Made by a program: the position numbers and the translations under genes. Below the pieces are notes generated by a model that was not told where the DNA came from, did not search any database, and worked only from the letters and a program-made list of their open reading frames with translations. Positions 51,440 to 59,654 of a stretch of DNA of 64,000 nt are shown one piece after another; the first letter of the stretch is position 1, and each line of letters opens with the position of its first letter. The stretch comes from JBEIFW01 sp046081125 (GTDB lineage Bacteria > Actinomycetota > Acidimicrobiia > Acidimicrobiales > Ilumatobacteraceae). The stretch lies in NCBI GenBank assembly GCA_046081125.1, contig JBJTVH010000004.1, positions 62,001-126,000 of the forward strand, written 5' to 3'.

Positions 51440-53499
51440 TCGTTCCGCCGTGCCCGAGCCCACGCCCGTTCGTACAGCACCTGCTGCGAGTCGAGCCCAC
51501 CGGGTTCGGCCTGTCGGTACCACCGGTCGTCGGCCCGCAACTCCCAGGCGAGGGACCGGTCGGCGCGGACCAGGTCGAGGATCTCGTCGAGCCGGCGATG
51601 AGCTGAGGCGCCGCGGACCTCGACGAGTACCTCGACCCGCCGATCGAGGTTGCGGGGCATCAGATCCGCCGAGCCGATCAGGTATTTCGGCTCCCCGGCC
51701 CCCGAGCCGTTGCCGAAGCGGTAGATCCGGGAGTGCTCGAGATAGCGGCCGACGAGCGATCGCACCATCACGTTCTCGCTGAGCCCCGGCACCCCGGCGC
51801 GCAAGCAGCAGATCCCGCGCACCGTCAATTCGATGCGCACCCCCGCCCGGCTGGCGCCGTAGAGCGCTTCGATCATGCCCGGGTCGACGAGGGAGTTCAT
51901 CTTCGCCCGGATGGAGCCGTTCGCACCGAAGCTGGCCTCGCGAGCGATGAGATCCTCGAGCCGGGGCCGTAGCTGCCCGGGGGCGACGACCAACCGGTCG
52001 TAGGGCAGCTCGCGGGAGAACCCGGTGAGGTGGTTGAACAGCTGGCCCAGGTCGGCACCGATCTCGGGGTCGCTGGTCAGCAGCCCCACGTCTTCGTAGA
52101 TCCGAGCCGTGGAGGAGTTGTAGTTCCCGGTGCCGATGTGGCAGTAGCGCCGGATGCCGTCAGCGTCGTCACGCACGACCAGGATGCACTTGGCGTGGGT
52201 CTTCAGACCGACCTGACCGAACATCACGTGCACGCCCGCCCGTTCGAGCGCACGGGCCCAGGCGATGTTCGCCTGCTCGTCGAAGCGCGCCTTCAACTCG
52301 ACCAGGGCCACCACCTGCACCCCGCGCTCGGCCGCCCGCATCAGTGCGCCCAGGATCGGGCTGTTCGCACCCGCCCGGTAGAGCGTCATCTTGATCGTGA
52401 GCACCCGAGGGTCGTCGGCGGCCGCTTCGATGAACTGCTCGACCGAATCGGCGAAGCTCTCGTACGGGTGGTGCACGAGCACGTCGCGCTCGCGCAGCAC
52501 GGCGAACATGCTTCGCTCGCCGTCGAGCGCCTCCTGGAACGGCGGCGCGGTGACGGGCGGCCACGCCTCGTCTTTCAGGTCCGGTCGATCGAGGCCGTGG
52601 AACTGGAACAGGCCCGTCAGGTCGAGGGGAGCCCGGTGCAACGAGACGTCTTCGTTGCGCAGGTCGAGTTCGCGCACGAGCAGCTCCCGCATCGCCGCCG
52701 GCATCCCGGCGGCGACCTCGAGGCGCACGGCCCGCCCGAACCGACGGCGTCGCAGCTCCATCTCGACCGCAGCGAGCAGGTCGTCGGCCTCCTCCTCGTC
52801 GTCGAGCGTGAGGTCGCTGTTGCGGGTGACTCGGAACGTCCAGCAGTCGGTGACGTCCATGCCCGGGAACAGCGACGACAGGTGGGCCGCGATCAGGTCC
52901 TCGAGCGGTACGAACCGCAACGTGCCCGGCAGCTGCACGAAGCGGGGCAGCAGACGGGGCACCTTGACGCGTGCGAACCGGCGCTCACCGCCGTTCGGGT
53001 CGACGACGGTGACCCCGAGGTTGAGCGACAGATTCGAGATGTACGGGAACGGATGGGCCGGATCGACGGCCAGCGGCGTGAGCACGGGGAACACCCGTTG
53101 CTCGAACAGCTGCACCAGGTGGGCCCGATCCGCCGGGTCGAGATCCGACCAGCGCCGCAGCTCGATACCGACCCCGAACAGCGCCGGGAGCAACTCGTCG
53201 AGGACGATCGACTCCTGTCGGTCGACGAGGTCGGCGACCGCAGCGCTGATCGCGCCGAGCTGCTGGGCCGCGCTGCGACCGTCGGGCGAGGGCCGCACGT
53301 AGCCCGCCGCCTCTTGATCTTTCAGCGCGGCGACGCGGACCTGGAAGAACTCGTCGAGGTTGTTGGAGAAGATCGCCGCGAACTTCACCCGCTCGAGCAG
53401 CGGGATGGCCGCATCGGCGGCCAGCGCGAGCACTCGGGCATCGAAGTCGAGCCAGGAGAGCTCACGGTTGAGCAGGTGGGCGATGGCCGGGGCGTCCAC
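51436..53499 (-). CDS. ppk1: Polyphosphate kinase 1
   Basis: 687 residues; polymerises the gamma-phosphate of ATP into polyphosphate. N-terminal NRELSWLDFDARVL and FSNNLDEFFQVRVA, LTPLAVDPAHPFPYISNLSLN, VHHPYESF, IKMTLYRAGANSPI, the autophosphorylated His in GLKTHAKCILV, HIGTGNYNSSTARIYED and second active His in EHSRIYRFGNG. All catalytic signatures are intact. GTG 53499 with TAGTGT seven bases upstream, so leaderless. Confidence 0.96.
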   Translation of the reverse strand: MDAPAIAHLLNRELSWLDFDARVLALAADAAIPLLERVKFAAIFSNNLDEFFQVRVAALKDQEAAGYVRPSPDGRSAAQQLGAISAAVADLVDRQESIVLDELLPALFGVGIELRRWSDLDPADRAHLVQLFEQRVFPVLTPLAVDPAHPFPYISNLSLNLGVTVVDPNGGERRFARVKVPRLLPRFVQLPGTLRFVPLEDLIAAHLSSLFPGMDVTDCWTFRVTRNSDLTLDDEEEADDLLAAVEMELRRRRFGRAVRLEVAAGMPAAMRELLVRELDLRNEDVSLHRAPLDLTGLFQFHGLDRPDLKDEAWPPVTAPPFQEALDGERSMFAVLRERDVLVHHPYESFADSVEQFIEAAADDPRVLTIKMTLYRAGANSPILGALMRAAERGVQVVALVELKARFDEQANIAWARALERAGVHVMFGQVGLKTHAKCILVVRDDADGIRRYCHIGTGNYNSSTARIYEDVGLLTSDPEIGADLGQLFNHLTGFSRELPYDRLVVAPGQLRPRLEDLIAREASFGANGSIRAKMNSLVDPGMIEALYGASRAGVRIELTVRGICCLRAGVPGLSENVMVRSLVGRYLEHSRIYRFGNGSGAGEPKYLIGSADLMPRNLDRRVEVLVEVRGASAHRRLDEILDLVRADRSLAWELRADDRWYRQAEPGGLDSQQVLYERAWARARRNE

Positions 53500-53506
53500 G
53501 CTCTCG

Positions 53507-53512
53507 ACACTA
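53507..53512 (-). promoter_or_regulatory. Putative -10 box of ppk1
   Basis: Minus-strand TAGTGT ends seven bases before GTG 53499; no ribosome binding site and no PHO-type repeat was seen directly ahead. Confidence 0.5.
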
Positions 53513-53564
53513 CGGGTCGGCGCAAGCGAGTCCGACCTCGACGGCGCGGCCCCGGCGCCCGGGA

Positions 53565-53831
53565 TCAGCCGACGTCGTCGGGCAGCCCGAGATCCCAGTC
53601 GAGCAGGATCCGCTCGCGCTCGGCATCGCGCAGGATGCGCTCACGGTTGCGGCGGAACTGCGGGTCGTCACGGGGGAGCAGGACCAAACGAGCCAGGACA
53701 CGGGCCCGGAACTCCTCGACGACGCCACGGTCGCCGAAGTCGCTGTAGACCTCCCAGTGCGGCGACACGGGCCCGAGGTACACGACCCGGGCGTGGGCAC
53801 GAGGTGCGTCAGGGGCGGAGACGTTCGACAT
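53565..53831 (-). CDS. Small hypothetical protein
   Basis: 88 residues, not recognised. Polar, no signal peptide; a beta-like start VVYLGPVSPHWEVYSDFGD is followed by an Arg/Glu-rich helical half with the pattern RRNRERILRDAERERI. ATG 53831 has GGAGG four bases upstream, and TAAACT lies nine bases before the ATG. It stands alone between ppk1 and the divergent FAD oxidoreductase. Confidence 0.65.
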   Translation of the reverse strand: MSNVSAPDAPRAHARVVYLGPVSPHWEVYSDFGDRGVVEEFRARVLARLVLLPRDDPQFRRNRERILRDAERERILLDWDLGLPDDVG

Positions 53832-53880
53832 GGGGCCTCCAGTTTACCGGGCGACGGTCCGGCAGCAGGCGTCGCAAGTC

Positions 53881-53913
53881 GTCACCAAAAACTCACCTGG
53901 CGTTCGCCGTCCG
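53881..53913 (+). promoter_or_regulatory. PHO-box-like triple repeat before the FAD oxidoreductase
   Basis: GTCACCAAAAA, CTCACCTGGCG and TTCGCCGTCCG are three consecutive 11-bp units with TC(A/G)CC in phase. An unphased GTTCACC follows at 53933. Points to phosphate control of the two genes downstream. Confidence 0.5.
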
Positions 53914-53959
53914 TTGGCCCGGTTTGAGTCGCGTTCACCTGCCGTCTCCCCGTCGGGGA

Positions 53960-53965
53960 CACAAT
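53960..53965 (+). promoter_or_regulatory. Putative -10 box of the FAD oxidoreductase gene
   Basis: CACAAT ends seven bases before GTG 53973. First base deviates from TAnnnT. Confidence 0.4.
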
Positions 53966-53972
53966 CACGGGC

Positions 53973-55088
53973 GTGGAACGAATCGTGGTCGTCGGGGCCG
54001 GCATCCTCGGCACGATGCACGCCTGGCGAGCCGTGACCGCTGGGCTCGACGTGGTGCACCTCGAACTCGACGCCGCTCCCCGCCGGGCGAGCGTGCGGAA
54101 CTTCGGTCTCGTCTGGGTGAGCGGACGGGCGCCGGGCCCGGAGCTCGCCGCCGCCCGGCGCGCCCGCACGCTGTGGGCCGAGCTCGCCAGTGCCGTCCCG
54201 GCGACGGGGTTCCGACCCAACGGCTCGCTGACCGTCGCCGTGAGCGAGGACGAACTCGCCGTGCTCGCCGGCGCGATGGGGTTGCCCGACGCCGACGAGC
54301 GCGGGTTCGAGCTGCTCGACGCAAGCGCGGTCCGGCGCTGCCATCCGGCTGTCCGCGGGGAGGTGGCCGGCGCCCTTCACTGCCGGCTCGACGCCACCGT
54401 CGAACCCGAACTCGTGCTCGGCGCCTTGCGCGACGCCATGGCTGCGAGCGGCCGGTACCGATTCGAGCCGGGTCGACGCATCGTGACCCTGGCGCGAGGG
54501 GCGGTGCGCGACGACCGCGGCCGGTGCGAGGCGGGCGACGTCGTCGTGGTGTGCCCCGGGGCCGAGCACGAGGGCCTTGCGGCCGAGGCGCTCGCCGGGG
54601 CCCCGCTGCGACGCTGCCGGTTGCAGATGATGGACACCGAAGCAGACCCGATCGCCTGGACGACCTCGCTCGCCGACATCGATTCGTTGCGTTACTACCC
54701 GGCCTTCGCCGGCCTGGCGCTCGATCGGCTCCCCGCGCAACCGGCGGTGGCGGCCGAGCACCGTATGCAGCTGCTCGCCGTCCAGCGGCTCGACGGGCGG
54801 ATCACCATCGGGGACACCCATGCCTACGACGAGCCCTTCGCCGTCGGCGTGGTCGAGGGCCCGTACGACCACCTGCGGCAGCGAGCCGAGACGATTCTCG
54901 GACGGCCGCTCCCGCCGAGTAGACGCCGATGGTCCGGCGTCTACTCGCAGCCGACCGACGGCTCGGTCTGTGTACGCGTCTCCCCCGAACCCGGGGTCTG
55001 GGTCGTCACCGGTCCGGGGGGTCGCGGCATGACGCTGTCCCCGGCGATCGCCGAGGAGACCCTTGCCCTCGCCGGGGTCCCGGCATGA
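53973..55088 (+). CDS. FAD-dependent oxidoreductase of phosphonate-cluster type
   Basis: 371 residues of the DAO-type FAD family. IVVVGAGILGTMHAWRAV is the dinucleotide loop; VRNFGLVWVSGR, with the conserved RNFG, and the C-terminal VTGPGGRGMTLSPAIAEE are seen in a subfamily that recurs in phosphonate-degradation gene clusters (TIGR03364 as I recall), for which action on N-alkylated 2-aminoethylphosphonate has been reported. Coupling (ATGA) to a phosphonatase-like hydrolase supports such a role: it would release an amine to yield phosphonoacetaldehyde or the free aminophosphonate. Start GTG 53973. Confidence 0.82.
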   Translation: MERIVVVGAGILGTMHAWRAVTAGLDVVHLELDAAPRRASVRNFGLVWVSGRAPGPELAAARRARTLWAELASAVPATGFRPNGSLTVAVSEDELAVLAGAMGLPDADERGFELLDASAVRRCHPAVRGEVAGALHCRLDATVEPELVLGALRDAMAASGRYRFEPGRRIVTLARGAVRDDRGRCEAGDVVVVCPGAEHEGLAAEALAGAPLRRCRLQMMDTEADPIAWTTSLADIDSLRYYPAFAGLALDRLPAQPAVAAEHRMQLLAVQRLDGRITIGDTHAYDEPFAVGVVEGPYDHLRQRAETILGRPLPPSRRRWSGVYSQPTDGSVCVRVSPEPGVWVVTGPGGRGMTLSPAIAEETLALAGVPA

Positions 55089-55777
55089 CCGCCCCCGTCG
55101 AGCTCGCCTGCCTGGATCTCGCCGGCACCACGGTTCGTGACGACGGCGCCGTCGAGGCGGCGTTCGTCGCCGCAGCACACGCGATCGAGGCCCAGCACGG
55201 CGCGATCGACCTCGACGCGGGCCTGACCGTGGTGCGCACGACGATGGGCCAGTCGAAGATCGAGGTGTTCCGCCAGCTCTATGGCTCGGATATAGCGGCC
55301 CGGGCGGCGAATGCAGCCTTCGAGTCGGCCTACGCCGAGGTGGTGGCCGGGGGCGCAGTGGCACCGATCGATGGCGCTGCCGACGCGATCGAGGCCCTGC
55401 GCAGCATCGGTGTACGCCTCTGCTTCACCACCGGCTTCTCCGCCGCCACCCGGGATCTGCTCCTCGCGTCGCTCGGATGGTCCGACCTCGCCGACCTTGC
55501 GCTGTCGCCGTCGGACACGCCGCTCGGGCGGGGACGGCCGTTCCCCGACATGGTGCTGACCGCCGTGCTGCGGCTCGGCGCCACCGACGTGCGGAACGTC
55601 GCCGTCGTCGGCGACACCACGAGCGACCTGCTCGCCGGTTCGCGTGCGGGCGCCGGCATCGTCGCCGGCGTGCTCACCGGTGCCCACGACAGCGCCCGGC
55701 TGGCCACCGCGCCCCACACCCACCTCCTGGCGTCGGTCCGCCAACTCCCGGCGCTCGTCGGCGCCGCTCGCCGTTGA
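55085..55777 (+). CDS. Phosphonatase-like HAD hydrolase
   Basis: 230 residues. HAD motif I is LACLDLAGTTVRDDG, with nucleophile Asp and the LAGTT form seen in phosphonoacetaldehyde hydrolase relatives; motif II is CFTTGFS, a Thr; motif III Lys/Arg is in GRGRPFPDM, and motif IV is VVGDTTSDLLAG. TTMGQSKIEVFRQLYG is the cap helix where PhnX has its Schiff-base Lys region (MGxxKxxH): here MGQSKIEV keeps the Lys. Probably cleaves phosphonoacetaldehyde or a close analogue to phosphate and an aldehyde. ATG overlaps the previous stop. Confidence 0.82.
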   Translation: MTAPVELACLDLAGTTVRDDGAVEAAFVAAAHAIEAQHGAIDLDAGLTVVRTTMGQSKIEVFRQLYGSDIAARAANAAFESAYAEVVAGGAVAPIDGAADAIEALRSIGVRLCFTTGFSAATRDLLLASLGWSDLADLALSPSDTPLGRGRPFPDMVLTAVLRLGATDVRNVAVVGDTTSDLLAGSRAGAGIVAGVLTGAHDSARLATAPHTHLLASVRQLPALVGAARR

Positions 55778-55806
55778 GGCTCGACTTCCTCACACGGCCA
55801 GCGGTC

Positions 55807-55839
55807 GTTCACCTCGGGTACACCGAGCGGTCACCCCGT
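55807..55839 (+). promoter_or_regulatory. PHO box before an unknown gene
   Basis: GTTCACCTCGG, GTACACCGAGC and GGTCACCCCGT: three perfectly phased 11-bp units, the cleanest plus-strand example here. GAATCT (55845-55850) lies six bases before the ATG at 55857 as a likely -10 box. Confidence 0.75.
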
Positions 55840-55856
55840 TCTGGGAATCTCCCCTC

Positions 55857-56318
55857 ATGGTTCGGGCGCCATACCCCCGTACGGCAGTCGTCATGCTCCC
55901 CGGTGACGACGTCGAGCGAGCCGTCGAAGCGTTGCGAGCCCGGCTCGCCGACGAGCTCGCCGATCCGATCGACGTCGTCGTCGTCGAGCCGGCCGGCGCC
56001 TGGTTCGGGCTGGCGTACGGCTGCGGAGAGATCGATGGTCCAACGCTGGTCGATCTCCGCCGGGCCGAGGAGCTCGAGCAGCAGCGAAACGCGCTCGCCG
56101 AGACGCACATCCGGGCGGTCCTCGACGAACTCGTACCCGGCTCGCGGGTCCGCACGCTGTGGGTCACGCCGGGTGCCGCACTTCGTCACGTGGCTCGGCG
56201 ACCCTACGACCGGGTCTGGGTGATCGGCGACCGTGGCCGATCCCGACGACTGGTCCGGCGGGGTCGGATCGAGCTCATCGCCCTGCCGGTACGACACGGG
56301 ATCCCAGCGTCGCCGTAA
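55857..56318 (+). CDS. Unknown protein, probable phosphate-starvation gene
   Basis: 153 residues, not recognised. Alternating beta/alpha look: TAVVMLPGDDVERAVEALRARL, DVVVVEPAGAWFGLAYG, a helix with EELEQQRNALAETHIRAVL, SRVRTLWVTPG, YDRVWVIGDRGRSRRLVRRGRIEL; a small Rossmann-like or universal-stress-like fold is possible. No signal peptide or membrane segment. ATG 55857 with a leaderless spacing. The 3' end overlaps htrA by 44 bp on the opposite strand. The PHO box ahead of it is the only functional clue. Confidence 0.7.
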   Translation: MVRAPYPRTAVVMLPGDDVERAVEALRARLADELADPIDVVVVEPAGAWFGLAYGCGEIDGPTLVDLRRAEELEQQRNALAETHIRAVLDELVPGSRVRTLWVTPGAALRHVARRPYDRVWVIGDRGRSRRLVRRGRIELIALPVRHGIPASP

Positions 56319-57516
56319 CGGATCGGCGTTCCCCCTGCCGGTCGATGTCCACGGTGACGCGGTCACCCGCCGAACGGGTTCGCAAGAGATCACCGAGGTC
56401 GGTCGGCGTCTCCACCGAGCGTCCGTCGATGGCGAGCATCACGTCGCCGACACGCAGGTCGACGTCCGCCGCTCCAGATCCTGGTTGCACCCGGAGCACG
56501 ACGAGCCCTGTCGTCGCTGCGGTGCGCAGGCCGTCCCGGGCTTCGCGGGGAAGCTCGCTCACAGCGCGGGTCGTCACCCCGAGGAACCCCCGGACCTCGA
56601 GTTCCCCCCAGCCGGCGAGCAACTGCTCAACGACGGGCCGGACCGCATCGATCTCGATGGCGAACCCGAGGTTCTGCGCGTTGGGAATACCCGCCGTGTT
56701 GATGCCGATCACCTGCCCAGCGGAGTTGACGAGCGGACCACCGGAGTTGCCCCGATTGATCGCGGCATCGATCTGCAGCAGGTCCGCGAGCACGATCCCG
56801 TCGGCTTCGAGCGAGCGACCCTTCGCCGACACGATGCCCCGGGTCACCGTGGGCGCATCACCGAGGCTGAGCGCGTTCCCGATCGCGACGACGTCGTCGC
56901 CGACGGCCACTTCGCCGGAGGAGCCGAGCGTCGCGGGCACCAGGCCGCTCGCGTCACGAACCCGCACCAGGGCGATGTCGACCGACGGAGAGCTGCCCAC
57001 GAGATCGGCCGGCCGAGGAGGCCCGCCGGCGACGGCGACCCGGATGGCGTCGGCGCCCGCCACGACGTGGGCGTTGGTCAGTACGAGGCCGTTTCTGCTG
57101 AGCACGACGCCGGATCCAGCGCCCGAGCCGAAGATGCGGTCGGCGCCGGCCCGACCGGTCTCGATCGTGACCACCGACGGCGCCACGGTGCGCAGCACCG
57201 CCTGGACGTCGATGCCGCCGGCCGGCGCGGTGCGGCCCGGATCCCGCAGGAGGAGCGCAGTGGTCGCCGATGCCGACGGAGCTGCGACGAGGGCAGCGAG
57301 CAGGGCGGCCAACAGTGCCGTTCGTCGACCACCTCCCCGTCCGTTGTGACGCTTGTCATGATCTTCGAGGGCGCCCGACTCTGGACGACCCAAAGCAGCG
57401 CCGTCCAGCGTGCTGCCCGTGACATCCGACCAGTTCGCGGGCGGTGTGATGACCGGCGGGGGCAGCTCCGTCGCCGGTGAGGATCCCGTCTGCGGGGGGA
57501 GCAGGGGGGTCGTCAT
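56275..57516 (-). CDS. htrA: HtrA/DegP-like serine protease with PDZ domain
   Basis: 413 residues. Cytoplasmic Pro-rich N-terminus (1-60), one membrane helix (about 66-88), trypsin-like domain with catalytic His in TNAHVV, Asp in SVDIALVRV and Ser in RGNSGGPLVN, and a C-terminal PDZ (about 320-410) with VLRVQPGSGAADVDLRVGDVM. Extracytoplasmic quality control. ATG 57516 has GGAGGAAGG five bases upstream. With the sigma and anti-sigma genes it reproduces the sigE-rseA-htrA neighbourhood of mycobacteria, interrupted by a divergent whiB. Confidence 0.93.
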   Translation of the reverse strand: MTTPLLPPQTGSSPATELPPPVITPPANWSDVTGSTLDGAALGRPESGALEDHDKRHNGRGGGRRTALLAALLAALVAAPSASATTALLLRDPGRTAPAGGIDVQAVLRTVAPSVVTIETGRAGADRIFGSGAGSGVVLSRNGLVLTNAHVVAGADAIRVAVAGGPPRPADLVGSSPSVDIALVRVRDASGLVPATLGSSGEVAVGDDVVAIGNALSLGDAPTVTRGIVSAKGRSLEADGIVLADLLQIDAAINRGNSGGPLVNSAGQVIGINTAGIPNAQNLGFAIEIDAVRPVVEQLLAGWGELEVRGFLGVTTRAVSELPREARDGLRTAATTGLVVLRVQPGSGAADVDLRVGDVMLAIDGRSVETPTDLGDLLRTRSAGDRVTVDIDRQGERRSVTATLGSRVVPAGR

Positions 57517-57660
57517 GTTCGCCTTCCTCCGAGGAATTTCTGGATTTTGGGAACTCAACGCCTCAACTCTTCGTCGAATTTGCCGATAGCCGTTTACAAC
57601 GGGTTGTGGAGACCCGGTTCGGGCAGCCTCCGCCGACAGACGGAGCCCAGGGAGACAGCG

Positions 57661-57912
57661 ATGTTCGACGACAGCGAAACCGCATGGATGAACGACGGCA
57701 ACTGCCGGCAGTATCCGCCTGCGACCTTCTTTCCTTCCGACGGGGTCGGCGTTGACCGCGCCCGCAAGATCTGCGGCACCTGCGCCGTGAAGGACCAGTG
57801 CCTTTCCTACGCGCTGGAGAACCGGATCGACCACGGCGTGTGGGGCGGCACCTCCGAACGAGAGCGCCGGCGCATCCTCAAGCGCCGCCGCCTCGCCGTC
57901 TCCGCCGCCTGA
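57661..57912 (+). CDS. WhiB-family [4Fe-4S] regulator
   Basis: 83 residues. Four cluster Cys: NCRQYPPATFF, then KICGTCAVKDQCLSYAL, and the turn GVWGGTSERERRRILKRRR that contacts sigma or DNA. ATG 57661 with AGGGAGA five bases upstream. WhiB proteins bind the primary sigma factor and sense NO or O2. Subclass unclear; divergent from htrA. Confidence 0.93.
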   Translation: MFDDSETAWMNDGNCRQYPPATFFPSDGVGVDRARKICGTCAVKDQCLSYALENRIDHGVWGGTSERERRRILKRRRLAVSAA

Positions 57913-57932
57913 CCCGATCCACTCGATCTACC

Positions 57933-57961
57933 GACGCCCCGGGGCTCGCACCCGGGGCGTC
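57933..57961. terminator. Perfect hairpin between whiB and rseA-like gene
   Basis: GACGCCCCGGG (57933-57943), a 7-base loop and CCCGGGGCGTC (57951-57961), an 11-bp stem between convergent genes. Likely bidirectional; no long T-tract. Confidence 0.65.
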
Positions 57962-57991
57962 GGCGCGCCTGGACCGCGACGTCTCAGGCGC

Positions 57992-58804
57992 TCAGGCGGC
58001 GAGGCCAAAGGTCTCGAGCAGCGCTCGGCCAGCGCCGACGAGTTGATCGACGATCCCGAGATCGTCACGGCGCTCGAGGATCGGCTCCATGGCGGCGTCC
58101 GCTGTCGCATCCCGAGGGTCATCGCCCACCAGCACGACGACCGACCCCGGCTTCTGCAGGAACACGACCTCCTGCTCGTCGATCGTGACCGCCCACCCCG
58201 ACACACCGTTGACGGCCACGGCCCGCTTGGTCGCCGGCAACGCCTCTTCCCGCAAACGACCGGGGCGAGCGAACACCGACAGGGTTCGACCTTCGGCATC
58301 CTCGTAGAGGTACTGGGGCCAACCTTCGACGGTCATGGCCCGGACCAGGACGTAATCACCTGACAGGCTTCGGGGCGCAGCGACCGGCACCGAGGCCGTC
58401 GAGCCGGACCCGACCGTGGCAAGCGTGGTGTGTTGACCCAACAGGCTGCGCAGATCCGGGGTGATCGACGTGCCGTCCCGCACCCCCAGCACGCCGAGCA
58501 CCCCGATCCACAGCGCACCGGCCGCGACCAGGTTGACGGCCGCGGCGCGCGCGCGTCGATGCATGCGACCACGCGGCGATGGACCGGCCACGAGCACCCG
58601 CTCGTAGAACCCGGGCGGCGGTTCGATCTCGGGCAGCGACCGCACGAGCGCTCGGATCTCGATCGCGTCGGCCAATTCGGTCCGACACGCTCGACAACCG
58701 GCCAGGTGCGCCGCCACCGCCATGCGTTCGGCGACGCCGAGCTCGCCGTCGCCGTACGCCGCCAGAAGATCCTGCGGGTGCGTTCCATCCCATGACCCGC
58801 TCAC
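57992..58804 (-). CDS. rseA: Membrane anti-sigma factor (ZAS type)
   Basis: 270 residues. N-terminal zinc-binding anti-sigma domain with HLAGCRACRTEL (H-x3-C-x2-C), a linker, one membrane helix (about 103-122), and an extracytoplasmic domain of about 145 residues. GTG 58804 overlaps the sigma gene's stop (GTGA), the usual arrangement for a sigma/anti-sigma pair. By position it corresponds to RseA of the SigE system; the extracellular domain is not one I recognise. Confidence 0.85.
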   Translation of the reverse strand: MSGSWDGTHPQDLLAAYGDGELGVAERMAVAAHLAGCRACRTELADAIEIRALVRSLPEIEPPPGFYERVLVAGPSPRGRMHRRARAAAVNLVAAGALWIGVLGVLGVRDGTSITPDLRSLLGQHTTLATVGSGSTASVPVAAPRSLSGDYVLVRAMTVEGWPQYLYEDAEGRTLSVFARPGRLREEALPATKRAVAVNGVSGWAVTIDEQEVVFLQKPGSVVVLVGDDPRDATADAAMEPILERRDDLGIVDQLVGAGRALLETFGLAA

Positions 58805-59349
58805 GGTCCGACCTCCGTGCGCATCGGTCCGAGCAGCTGGCGCAGCTGCCCTCGGGCCCGGTGAAGGCGGCTGCGGACCGTCCCGACCGGCACGCCGGTC
58901 GCCGAGGCGATCTCGGCGTAGTCCATCCCGACGACGTCGCACAGGACGACTGCCGTGCGAAAGTCGATCGGCAACGACCGGATCGCTGCCTGGACGTGGT
59001 CCGGCAGCCGTGACCGCTGCAAGGCCTCGTCGGGGTCGTCGTCGATGCCGAACACCCGGTCGGGTAGTTCGGGCACCACCTCGAACGGTCGACGCTTACG
59101 CTTGCGCACGTCGTCGAGGAACGCATTCGTCGTGATCCGGCTCAACCAACCCTCCAACGACCCCGGCTGGTAGGTGGCGAGCCCCCGGCGCACCCGGAGC
59201 AGCACCTCTTGGACGAGATCTTGCGCGTCTTCGTGGTTGCCCGTCAGCCGGTACGCAATCGTGTAGAGGAACCGACCGTGATCCCGGGCGATGTCCTCCC
59301 ACGACGGCGAACGGGGCGCCGCCCCTTCCGGTGGTGACAGGTCGCTCAT
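58801..59349 (-). CDS. sigE: ECF sigma factor, SigE-like
   Basis: 182 residues. Region 2: FLYTIAYRLTGNHEDAQDLVQEVLLRV with the core-binding DAQDLVQE; SLEGWLSRITTNAFLDDVRKRKRR at the end of region 2; region 4: LPIDFRTAVVLCDVVGMDYAEIA, TGVPVGTVRSRLHRARGQLR. Released by the membrane anti-sigma factor under envelope stress. Assigned to SigE from the conserved neighbourhood with htrA and tat, not from motifs alone. Confidence 0.9.
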   Translation of the reverse strand: MSDLSPPEGAAPRSPSWEDIARDHGRFLYTIAYRLTGNHEDAQDLVQEVLLRVRRGLATYQPGSLEGWLSRITTNAFLDDVRKRKRRPFEVVPELPDRVFGIDDDPDEALQRSRLPDHVQAAIRSLPIDFRTAVVLCDVVGMDYAEIASATGVPVGTVRSRLHRARGQLRQLLGPMRTEVGP

Positions 59350-59434
59350 CTCAACGACTCAGTTCGCGGTCCGGTTCCCGACCAGTTCCCGACGCCGGTA
59401 CGGCAGCTGGGACACCGCGTGATGTGCCGGCTGC

Positions 59435-59614
59435 CTACTTCTTCGAGTCGGCGTCGGACCCGTCGTCCGCAGCGCCCTCGGTGAGGCCCTTCTTGAACTC
59501 TTTCTGTGCCTGGCCGAGCGACCGCGCCAACTTCGGGATCTGAGTCCCACCGAAGACGAGCACGACCACGCCCAGCACGATCCACAGTTCGGGGCCGTTG
59601 AGGAACGCGAGCAT
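59435..59614 (-). CDS. tatA: Twin-arginine translocase subunit TatA
   Basis: 59 residues: membrane helix LNGPELWIVLGVVVLVFGG, the hinge FGGTQIPKLARSLGQAQKEF with amphipathic helix, then an acidic/Lys tail ending DADSKK. Forms the pore of the Tat pathway for folded proteins. Short even for TatA. ATG 59614, leaderless by its TAGCCT six bases upstream. Confidence 0.92.
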   Translation of the reverse strand: MLAFLNGPELWIVLGVVVLVFGGTQIPKLARSLGQAQKEFKKGLTEGAADDGSDADSKK

Positions 59615-59620
59615 GCCGAA

Positions 59621-59626
59621 AGGCTA
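59621..59626 (-). promoter_or_regulatory. Putative -10 box of tatA
   Basis: Minus-strand TAGCCT, six bases, ATG 59614. Confidence 0.5.
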
Positions 59627-59654
59627 GCGGAAGGAATCCGGTGCTGTCGGTCGG

